Positions 58,119 through 64,000 of a DNA stretch of 64,000 nt are shown piece by piece. The DNA lies in NCBI GenBank assembly GCA_019419505.1, contig DXZS01000025.1, positions 110,983 through 174,982 of the forward strand. Reading direction: 5' to 3'. Source of the stretch: Collinsella sp. (GTDB lineage: Bacteria > Actinomycetota > Coriobacteriia > Coriobacteriales > Coriobacteriaceae). The translations under genes were made by a program, and so were the position numbers. Every line of letters begins with the position of its first letter. Position 1 is the first letter of the stretch. Under the pieces are notes generated by a model. It was not told the origin of the DNA and did no database searches. It was given only the letters and a program-made list of their open reading frames with translations.

Positions 58119-59048
58119 CTAGCCTGTGTAGCGCTCGCGGTAGGTGTTGCGCTTGGGTGCGGAGCCGTGGCTGCCGTGGTGACGCGTGCGGCTGGCGGGC
58201 GTGTCTTGGGGCTTGCCGCCGTTGCGCTTGGCGCTCGCCTGCTTGGGCGGGATGCCGCCGCTTTTAAGGATCTGCACCTCGCGGTCGGTGAGCTCGCGCC
58301 ACGAGCCCTTGGCCACGCCCTCGAGCTCAAGGCCGGCAAAGTTGCAGCGGTGCAGGCGGATCACAGGATGGTGAATCTTGCCCAGCATGCGCTTGACCTG
58401 GTTTTTACGACCCTCGCGGATTATGACCTCCACGGCGGTGGTGCCGGGTTTGACGCCCTGGGGAGCTACGGCCTCGGCCTCGCGCGCGTTGATGACGCGG
58501 CAGATCGCCGGCTGGCACAGGCCGTCGTCGAGCTCGATGCCGCTGCGGAGTGGTTCCAAGTCGCGGTCGGACAGCCGTCCGTCCACGAGCGCCTGGTAGG
58601 TCTTGTAGACGTGCTTGCTGGGGTGCAGCAGATCCTGCGACATGTCGCCGTCGGTGGTAAAGAGCAAAAGGCCCGTGGTGTCGCGGTCCAGGCGGCCCAC
58701 TGGAAACAGGCCCGGAAAGCGGTCGCGCGGGACCAGGTCGGCCACGCAAGGGCGCTCCTGCGGGTCGCTCATGGTGGTGAGGTAGCCGGTCGGCTTGTAG
58801 AGCATCAAGTACACGGCGCCCTGGTTGAGCTTGACGGGCATGCCGTCGACCTCGATGTGATCGTGGTCGACATCGACCTTGGTGCCCAGCTCGGTCGCGA
58901 CCTCGCCGTTGACGGTCACGCGGCCGGCGGTCATTAGGTCCTCCGAGCCACGGCGGCTCGCCACGCCCGCGCGCGCCAAAAAGCGCTGCAGGCGCATGGT
59001 GTGCGGATAGACGGGCTGGGCGTCGGTGGCGGGTACTGCGTTACCCAT
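58119..59048 (-). CDS. rluB: RsuA/RluB-family rRNA pseudouridine synthase
   Basis: A 309-residue pseudouridine synthase with an N-terminal S4 RNA-binding domain ('LQRFLARAGVASRRGSEDLM') and the catalytic block 'PVGRLDRDTTGLLLFTTDGD' (Asp121). 'QVKRMLGKIHHPVIRLHRCN' is typical of RluB, which modifies 23S rRNA helix 89-90 region. A basic Gly/Ser-rich tail of ~45 residues ends the protein. ATG 59048 follows AGGGGAG by 9 bases. scpA-scpB-rluB is the standard Gram-positive order. Confidence 0.9.
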   Translation of the reverse strand: MGNAVPATDAQPVYPHTMRLQRFLARAGVASRRGSEDLMTAGRVTVNGEVATELGTKVDVDHDHIEVDGMPVKLNQGAVYLMLYKPTGYLTTMSDPQERPCVADLVPRDRFPGLFPVGRLDRDTTGLLLFTTDGDMSQDLLHPSKHVYKTYQALVDGRLSDRDLEPLRSGIELDDGLCQPAICRVINAREAEAVAPQGVKPGTTAVEVIIREGRKNQVKRMLGKIHHPVIRLHRCNFAGLELEGVAKGSWRELTDREVQILKSGGIPPKQASAKRNGGKPQDTPASRTRHHGSHGSAPKRNTYRERYTG

Positions 59049-59070
59049 GGCGCGCGTCTCCCCTACTTCG

Positions 59071-59799
59071 TTAGTCCTCGTCATGCAAATCCTCCGAGGT
59101 CTCGTCGACGACCAGGGTTTCCAAGTCCTTGACTGCCTCAACATCTTCAACATCGGTATCGAGCAGTTCGCGCTCTTCGTCCAGGTCATCGGCCTGCTCC
59201 TCGAGCGTGGACTGAATGCTGCGGCCGCTCAGGCGCTCGCGGATAAACTGACGCGATTGCTCGTCGGGGGCAAACTGCTCCAGGTCGGGCAGGTCGCGGG
59301 TGGAGCGCAGACCGAACTTTTCCAAGAAGGCGTTGGTCGTGCCGTAGATGATGGCTTGACCTCGCTGGGGGTCGCGGCCGAGCTCGCGCACTAGACCTTT
59401 GTCGACGAGCGACGCGATGACGCCGTCGGAATTGACGCCGCGGATGCCCTTGACCACCTCGCGCGTCACAGGCTGGTGGTATGCGATGACGGCCAGGGTT
59501 TCGAGCGCCGCCTGGGACAGCTTTTGCGTGTCCCAGCTCAACACATAGGCCTCGACCACGTCGTGGTAAGCGGGGTGCGTGAACAGGCGCCAGCCGCCGG
59601 CGACCTCGCGCAGCTGAAAGCCACGGTTGGCCTCCTCGTACTCAACCTTGAGCTCGGCGAGCAGCGACGCGCACTCGCCGGGGGCGATATCCAGTGCGCC
59701 GGCCAGCGCGGGCGCACTCACCGGGTCGCTCGACACCAGCAGCAGCGCCTCGAGGGCGCCTTTGAGGCTGTTTGCCTCCAGCGTGGAAAGGGTTGACAT
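59071..59799 (-). CDS. scpB: Segregation and condensation protein ScpB
   Basis: A 242-residue winged-helix kleisin-interacting protein of the SMC-ScpAB condensin. 'LKGALEALLLVSSDPVSAPA', 'LSQAALETLAVIAYHQPVTR' and 'IRGVNSDGVIASLVDKGLV' are diagnostic. An acidic C-terminal tail of ~50 residues extends beyond the fold. It follows scpA after 11 bases. Confidence 0.95.
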   Translation of the reverse strand: MSTLSTLEANSLKGALEALLLVSSDPVSAPALAGALDIAPGECASLLAELKVEYEEANRGFQLREVAGGWRLFTHPAYHDVVEAYVLSWDTQKLSQAALETLAVIAYHQPVTREVVKGIRGVNSDGVIASLVDKGLVRELGRDPQRGQAIIYGTTNAFLEKFGLRSTRDLPDLEQFAPDEQSRQFIRERLSGRSIQSTLEEQADDLDEERELLDTDVEDVEAVKDLETLVVDETSEDLHDED

Positions 59800-59810
59800 G
59801 GTTGCGGCTC

Positions 59811-60620
59811 CTATTCGGTGAGCTCGGGGCCCTCGCCGGGCACGTAGGCCTCGGCGCCCTCGACGCGGTTGATGCAGATGGTTCCAAAGATCTCGTCCTG
59901 GCTCAGCGTGAGCGAGCCGCGCTTGGCGAGCTCCAGCATGGCCAGAAAGGTGACGACGAGCTGCTCGGTGGTGGCATCGCCGTCCAGTAGCTCGCGGAAG
60001 GTGCAGGTTTGGTGCGCCATGGTAAAGCGGTCGACTGAGGCCACGGTCAGGTCGAGCGGCACGCGATGCGGCGCCACATGCTCGGCCTCCAGCAGGAAGG
60101 TCTGGCGCTTGCCGTCCAGGTCGGCACAGATGACGGCGAGACCGCGCAGCGTGATGCCGGCAAGGTAGTCGGGCATGAGGCCTAGGAACTCGGGGTCGGG
60201 GCCGGCTACGCGCGGATGCATGCGGCTTTCGGCCTGCATGCGCGCACCGAGGGCCGCAGCCGCGCCTTTAAACTGCTTGTAGGCGATCAGGCGCTGAATC
60301 AGGACCTCGCGTAGGGCGTCCCCGTCGAGCGTGCTAAGTTCTTCGAGGTCATCGTCGATCTCGTCATCGTCATCGGCTTTGCGCGGGGCCTCCTGCGGCA
60401 CCAACGAGGCGGCCTTGATGTCCAAAAGGGTTGCTGCGACCAGCAAAAAATCGCTCGCCACGTCCAGGTCCAGCGCCTCGATGCGCTCGGCTTCGGCAAG
60501 GTACTGCTCGGCCACCTCGCTGATGGAGATAGCGCTGATATCTACTTTTTGGCGGGTTACCAGCTGCAGCAGCAGGTCGAACGGTCCGCTGTAGACCTGC
60601 GTCGACACGCGATACGACAT
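59811..60620 (-). CDS. scpA: Segregation and condensation protein ScpA
   Basis: A 269-residue kleisin that bridges the SMC heads. The N-terminus 'YSGPFDLLLQLVTRQKVDIS' and 'FLLVAATLLDIKAASLVP' are characteristic, and the C-terminal winged helix contains 'FLAMLELAKRGSLTLSQDEI'. An acidic insert (about 85-100, 'ADDDDEIDDDLEEL') follows the first helix bundle. AAGGAGG lies before its ATG. Confidence 0.95.
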   Translation of the reverse strand: MSYRVSTQVYSGPFDLLLQLVTRQKVDISAISISEVAEQYLAEAERIEALDLDVASDFLLVAATLLDIKAASLVPQEAPRKADDDDEIDDDLEELSTLDGDALREVLIQRLIAYKQFKGAAAALGARMQAESRMHPRVAGPDPEFLGLMPDYLAGITLRGLAVICADLDGKRQTFLLEAEHVAPHRVPLDLTVASVDRFTMAHQTCTFRELLDGDATTEQLVVTFLAMLELAKRGSLTLSQDEIFGTICINRVEGAEAYVPGEGPELTE

Positions 60621-60704
60621 CTTCGACCTCCTTTGACGGCGCCTTCGCGGCGCGGTTTGGGTGCATGTTACGACCGTTTTGCACGGTCGACCTGTAAGTT
60701 TACC

Positions 60705-61388
60705 TTAGATGCCGGCGGTTGCGAAGTTGAGCAGCTGCTCAGCAAGCGGATACACGGTAACGTCGAAATAGCGGCCGATCACGTCGATGCCGGTCCACAT
60801 GGGCAGCAGGTACAGCACCAGGATGAGGATGGGCATAGCGTATTGCTGCAGACGATAATAGTTGTTGAGCGCCTTGCCTTTGAGGAACGGCACGATGATC
60901 GACGAGCCGTCGAGCGGCGGGATCGGGATGAGGTTGAAGAACGCGAGCGACAGGTTGACCACGATAAAGGTGGCGCCGAAGTTCATGATTTGGGACGCCA
61001 CGGCAAAGGACATGCTGGTGTAGAGGTTGCCGTACGTTGCGTGCATGAGGGCGGCCGCGAGGCACGCGAGTGCGATGTTCGACGCGGGGCCGGCCACGCT
61101 CACCAGGACCTCGTCGCGCTTGGGGTGCTTGAGGTTGTTGAGGTAGACGGGTACGGGTTTGGCGAAGGCGAACACTGGGCCGCCGGCCGCGAGCATGAGC
61201 AGCGGCAGGATGATGGTGCCAAACGGGTCGATATGGTTAAGCGGGTTGAGCGAGACGCGGCCGCGCGAGCGGGCCGTCTTGTCGCCGAGCGCCCAGGCCG
61301 CGGCGGCGTGTGCGCTCTCGTGGATCACGATGCCCACGATGACGGCGACGGCGCTGGCGAGCAGGTTCATGATGTAGCTGCTGGACAT
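60705..61388 (-). CDS. Site-2 protease family (M50) membrane metalloprotease
   Basis: A 227-residue polytopic protease. The zinc site HESAH (His23, Glu24, His27) lies in the first hydrophobic helix, and the third ligand is in 'NLIPIPPLDGSSIIVPFL'. There is no PDZ domain, which places it with the short SpoIVFB-like or Rv-type group often encoded near scpAB. The substrate is unknown. A small inverted repeat (CGACCGT/ACGGTCG, 60671-60689) lies in the 84-base gap toward scpA. Confidence 0.9.
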   Translation of the reverse strand: MSSSYIMNLLASAVAVIVGIVIHESAHAAAAWALGDKTARSRGRVSLNPLNHIDPFGTIILPLLMLAAGGPVFAFAKPVPVYLNNLKHPKRDEVLVSVAGPASNIALACLAAALMHATYGNLYTSMSFAVASQIMNFGATFIVVNLSLAFFNLIPIPPLDGSSIIVPFLKGKALNNYYRLQQYAMPILILVLYLLPMWTGIDVIGRYFDVTVYPLAEQLLNFATAGI

Positions 61389-61397
61389 GGCGCTCCT

Positions 61398-61670
61398 CTA
61401 GCGGACGCGACGCGAGGCGCGCGTGAGCAGGTAGTCGATCACAAACAGGATCACGGCGACGATGGCGTAATCCAAGCGGAACACACCGCCAAAGGGCGAC
61501 GTGATGACGCCGTAGCCGGCGATGGCGCTCGGCAGGGCGCGCGAAAGCTCGACGACAAAGCCCACGATCTGCAGCTTGGCGGTGAGGCCGCTAAAACACA
61601 GCAGCACGGTCATCGCGCTCATAAAAATGCCGCAGATGCGACAGGCGATGGCGATGATGCTCATCGCCAC
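61398..61670 (-). CDS. Small two-helix membrane protein of unknown function
   Basis: A 90-residue protein with two hydrophobic segments ('IACRICGIFMSAMTVLLCFS' and 'LDYAIVAVILFVIDYLL') and a basic C-terminus ('RASRRVR'), so both ends are probably cytoplasmic. It is not recognised; a YggT-type protein is a weak alternative. GTG 61670 is preferred because TAAGG, made by the stop of the ABC-F gene, lies 8 bases upstream; ATG 61664 is also possible. Its start overlaps nothing functional besides that stop region, so it is probably translated by coupling. Confidence 0.6.
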   Translation of the reverse strand: MAMSIIAIACRICGIFMSAMTVLLCFSGLTAKLQIVGFVVELSRALPSAIAGYGVITSPFGGVFRLDYAIVAVILFVIDYLLTRASRRVR

Positions 61671-61680
61671 GGCAGCGGCC

Positions 61681-63714
61681 TTACGAGAGTTCACGCGCGG
61701 TCTCCTCTTCGATCTGGGTGGAAAGCTCCAGCCATTCGTCCTCGAGCTTGGGCAGCTCTTGCTTAAGGCCGTTATATTCCCCCAGCGCGGCGTTGAACTT
61801 GTCTTGATCGGCATAAAGCTCTTCGCTTGCCATCAATTCCATAAGCTCGTCATAGCGGGCGCGCTTTTTGTCGAGCTCCGTCTCGATCTTCTTGAGCTGG
61901 TTACGCACGCCCTTGAGCTTTTTGTTGAGCGCAGCGCGGGCTTGGGCCTCGGCGCGCTTTTGCTCCTTGGTCTTTTTGCCCTCGGCAGGCTTGGGGGCGG
62001 CGACGGGGGTGTCGGCCTGGGCGGCGCTGGCCTTGGTGGACTTGGTCGTGGCCGGCGCGCTCTCCGTGGACGCCTCGGCGGCGGCGCGGGCTGCGAGGTC
62101 CTCGCGCTTGTAGAGGTAGTAGTCGTAGTCGCCGTCGTAGACCGTGACTTGGCCGTCGCGGATGTCGATGACGCGGTTGGCCACGGCGCGCACCAGGTGT
62201 TCGTCGTGGCTGATCAGCACGATGGTGCCGGGGAAGTTTTGCAGGGCGTTCTCGAGCATGTCCACCGAGTCGATGTCTAGGTGGTTGGTGGGCTCGTCCA
62301 GGCACAGGAGCGCCTCGGGGGCCACGAGCATCTTGGCCAGGGCCAGACGCGCTTTTTCGCCGCCGGAGAGGACGCGAACCTGCTTCTCGATGGAATCGTT
62401 GTCGCTAAACAGGAAGGCGCCCAGTAGGCTGCGCTGCTGTGGCACGGTCCACTTGGGCGTGACGGTGTCGATCTCTTGCAGGACGGTGTTGGACTCGGTC
62501 ATGCCCTCGAGCGCGTGCTGGGCGTAGTAGGCGACGCCCACGTTGGTGCCCAGGTCGCGGGTGCCGGTGGTGGGCGGCTCCAGTCCGGCGATGATCTTCA
62601 TGAGCGTGGACTTGCCGGCGCCGTTGGGGCCGACGAGCGCCACGTGCTCGCCGCGGTAGAGCTTGAGGTCGATGTCGCTGTAGATGTGCTTGTTGCCGTA
62701 GGACTTGGAGACGCCCTCCAGGCCCACGACCATGTCGCCGGAGCGAGGCGGGTCGGGGAACTTAAAGTCGATGTGCTTGTGGCCCTCGGGTAGGATGACA
62801 AGCTCCTTTTTGATCTGCTCGATCTTGCGGATGCGCTCCTGGGCCTGGGCGGCCTTGGTGGGCTTGTAGCGGAACTTGTCGACGAAGACCTGCATGTGGG
62901 CGATGTCGCGCTCCTGGGCGGCGCGCTTGGCGCGCATCTGCTCCAGGTTGTCCTCGCGCTGCTTGAGGTAGCTGCTGTAGTTGCCGGTGTAGGTGGTCAC
63001 GCGGCGGTTCTCGAGGGCGGCGACGTGGTCGACGCAGGCGTCCATGAAGGCGCGGTCGTGGCTGACGATGAGGACGGCGCCGTCGTAGTTGGCGATAAAG
63101 CCGCGCAGCCACTGGACGCTTTCGAGGTCCAGGTGGTTGGTGGGCTCGTCCAGAAGCAGCAGGTCGGGATGGCGCAGGAAGAGCTTGGCGAGCGCGATGC
63201 GCATCTGCCAGCCGCCCGAGAACTCGGAGCATGGGCGCTCAAAGTCGGTGACCTTAAAGCCCAGGCCGGAAAGGATTTTGCGGGCGTTGCTCTCGAGCTC
63301 GTAGCCGCCCAGGTGCTCAAAGCGGTCCTGGACCTGCCCGTACTCGTTAAGGAGTGCGTCGACGTCCTTGCCCTGCTCGGAGAGCTCGGTGATCTGGGCC
63401 TGCAGCTCGTTAGCGCGCTCGCCCATGCGGCGGATTTCCTTGGCGGCGGCCATGACCTCGGCAAGGATGGTGGTGTCCTTGTGCTCCAGATTAGTTTCCT
63501 GCTCTAGGTAGCCCACCTGGCAGTCCTTTGCGTACTGGACCTGGCCGGAGTCGGGACTGTCGATGCCCATGATGATTTTGAGCATGGTGGTTTTGCCGGC
63601 GCCGTTGGGGCCCACGAGCGCGAAGCGCTCGCCGGGGTTGATCTGGAAGGACGCGCCGCTAAAGAGGACGCGTGCGCCGAAGCTTTTTTCGATCTTGTCG
63701 ACCAGGAGGATCAT
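61681..63714 (-). CDS. ABC-F family ATPase (Uup/EttA-like translation factor)
   Basis: A 677-residue soluble protein with two ABC domains and no membrane segments. Each half has a P-loop (GPNGAGKTT near 36 and GPNGAGKST near 360) and 'LDEPTNHLD'. The inter-domain linker ('KFRYKPTKAAQAQERIRKIE') is the P-site tRNA interaction motif, and the C-terminus is an Ala/Lys-rich stretch followed by a coiled coil ('RNQLKKIETELDKKRARYDE'). ABC-F proteins act on the ribosomal E site, some giving antibiotic resistance; the subclass is not clear, Uup-like being the closest by layout. Confidence 0.9.
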   Translation of the reverse strand: MILLVDKIEKSFGARVLFSGASFQINPGERFALVGPNGAGKTTMLKIIMGIDSPDSGQVQYAKDCQVGYLEQETNLEHKDTTILAEVMAAAKEIRRMGERANELQAQITELSEQGKDVDALLNEYGQVQDRFEHLGGYELESNARKILSGLGFKVTDFERPCSEFSGGWQMRIALAKLFLRHPDLLLLDEPTNHLDLESVQWLRGFIANYDGAVLIVSHDRAFMDACVDHVAALENRRVTTYTGNYSSYLKQREDNLEQMRAKRAAQERDIAHMQVFVDKFRYKPTKAAQAQERIRKIEQIKKELVILPEGHKHIDFKFPDPPRSGDMVVGLEGVSKSYGNKHIYSDIDLKLYRGEHVALVGPNGAGKSTLMKIIAGLEPPTTGTRDLGTNVGVAYYAQHALEGMTESNTVLQEIDTVTPKWTVPQQRSLLGAFLFSDNDSIEKQVRVLSGGEKARLALAKMLVAPEALLCLDEPTNHLDIDSVDMLENALQNFPGTIVLISHDEHLVRAVANRVIDIRDGQVTVYDGDYDYYLYKREDLAARAAAEASTESAPATTKSTKASAAQADTPVAAPKPAEGKKTKEQKRAEAQARAALNKKLKGVRNQLKKIETELDKKRARYDELMELMASEELYADQDKFNAALGEYNGLKQELPKLEDEWLELSTQIEEETARELS

Positions 63715-63744
63715 GGTGCCGCCTTTGACCTTGTGTGCCTATAT

Positions 63745-63773
63745 GAAAAAAGGCCCCAACTTGCGTTGGAGCC
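63745..63773 (-). terminator. Terminator after tRNA-Ala
   Basis: On the minus strand GGCTCCAAC and GTTGGGGCC form a 9-bp stem with a 4-base loop, then TTTTTT. It lies between the tRNA and the ABC-F gene. Confidence 0.9.
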
Positions 63774-63789
63774 TCATTCAATGCTCGGG

Positions 63790-63862
63790 TGGAGACGAGG
63801 GGGATCGAACCCCTGACCTCTTGACTGCCAGTCAAGCGCTCTCCCAGCTGAGCTACGCCCCC
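63790..63862 (-). tRNA. tRNA-Ala(GGC)
   Basis: A 73-base cloverleaf: acceptor GGGGGCG with CGTCTCC (two G-T pairs), D arm GCTC/GAGC, anticodon stem CTTGA/TCAAG around CTGGCAG (anticodon GGC), T arm AGGGG-TTCGATC-CCCCT, discriminator A. CCA is not encoded (ACCC follows). Confidence 0.95.
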
Positions 63863-63874
63863 GTGCGAGGAAGT

Positions 63875-63903
63875 ACTATACGGGAACTCCCCCGCCGATG
63901 CAA
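63875..63903 (-). promoter_or_regulatory. tRNA-Ala promoter
   Basis: On the minus strand TTGCAT (63903-63898) and TATAGT (63880-63875) with a 17-base spacer, 12 bases before the tRNA 5' end. Confidence 0.8.
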
Positions 63904-63976
63904 GGACAATTTTGGAAAATATTCTGCGGCGCGCGGAACGGGCACGAGGCCGAAGAGACACACGATGCCCGAAATT

Positions 63977-64000
63977 GCCCGCGGGGCGCGCCCCGCGGGC
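63977..64000. terminator. 24-base GC palindrome at the window edge
   Basis: Bases 63977-64000 read the same on both strands. It is all G and C and runs to the window end, so it may be half of a longer structure. A minus-strand T-run is weak (AATTTC). It could be the terminator of a gene lying to the right. Confidence 0.4.

Overview
The window is a high-GC, gene-dense chromosomal segment that looks like Collinsella or a close relative (Coriobacteriia, Actinomycetota). This rests on gene content and order, codon style and the mixture of actinobacterial features (FtsR/GarA-like pair, R/E-rich PNPase tail) with Firmicutes-like ones (RNase J, RNase Y, ABC-F, a lexA/yneA-type divergon, SpoVS). No 16S rRNA is present, so the assignment is an inference.

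Layout. Positions 1-32189 are almost entirely + strand housekeeping genes: the end of hemW; two tandem DnaJ proteins, the first with a membrane-type C-terminus; mtaB-phoH-ybeY-dgkA-era-recO; rpsO; pnp; rnj-ftsK-rodZ-like-yajQ-rimO-pgsA-cinA; recA-recX; rny-GHKL ATPase-spoVS-miaB-miaA-hflX; a minus-strand pair (DUF1624 membrane protein, lexA) divergent from a YneA-like LysM protein; then nrdR and dut. Positions 32190-40641 hold an MGDG-synthase-like glycosyltransferase, trxB, a DUF1836 regulator, and a minus-strand set degV, NlpC/P60, apt, FtsR-like, GarA-like FHA and a second PgsA-like enzyme. Positions 41038-45873 are a visibly more GC-rich block encoding a LanFEG-type lantibiotic-immunity ABC transporter, a YxeA-like small protein and a LanRK-type two-component system, without any lantibiotic biosynthesis gene. 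After a tRNA-Pro(GGG), positions 46635-63714 are one long minus-strand housekeeping series, read from right to left: ABC-F, small membrane protein, site-2 protease, scpA, scpB, rluB-like, cmk, plsC, ispH, DUF512 radical SAM, der, plsY, gpsA, rpe, cysteine desulfurase, Nif3-like, zinc-ribbon coiled coil, coaBC. A tRNA-Ala(GGC) closes the window.

Themes. RNA metabolism dominates the left half (YbeY, Era, PNPase, RNase J, RNase Y, S15, and all three methylthiotransferases MtaB, RimO and MiaB). Phospholipid synthesis is spread through the window (DgkA, two PgsA-like enzymes, PlsC, PlsY, GpsA, a diacylglycerol glycosyltransferase-like protein). An SOS circuit can be read directly: a CGAAC-N4-GTTCG box sits in the spacer of the recA promoter, and three such boxes lie between lexA and the divergent LysM gene.

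Most unusual items: the DnaJ with membrane segments replacing its C-terminal domain; two different families of palindromic intergenic elements (10642-11013 and 32215-32569), each present as an inverted pair; the orphan lantibiotic-immunity island; the uncharacterised GHKL ATPase between rny and spoVS; and a perfect inverted repeat enclosing the nrdR start codon.
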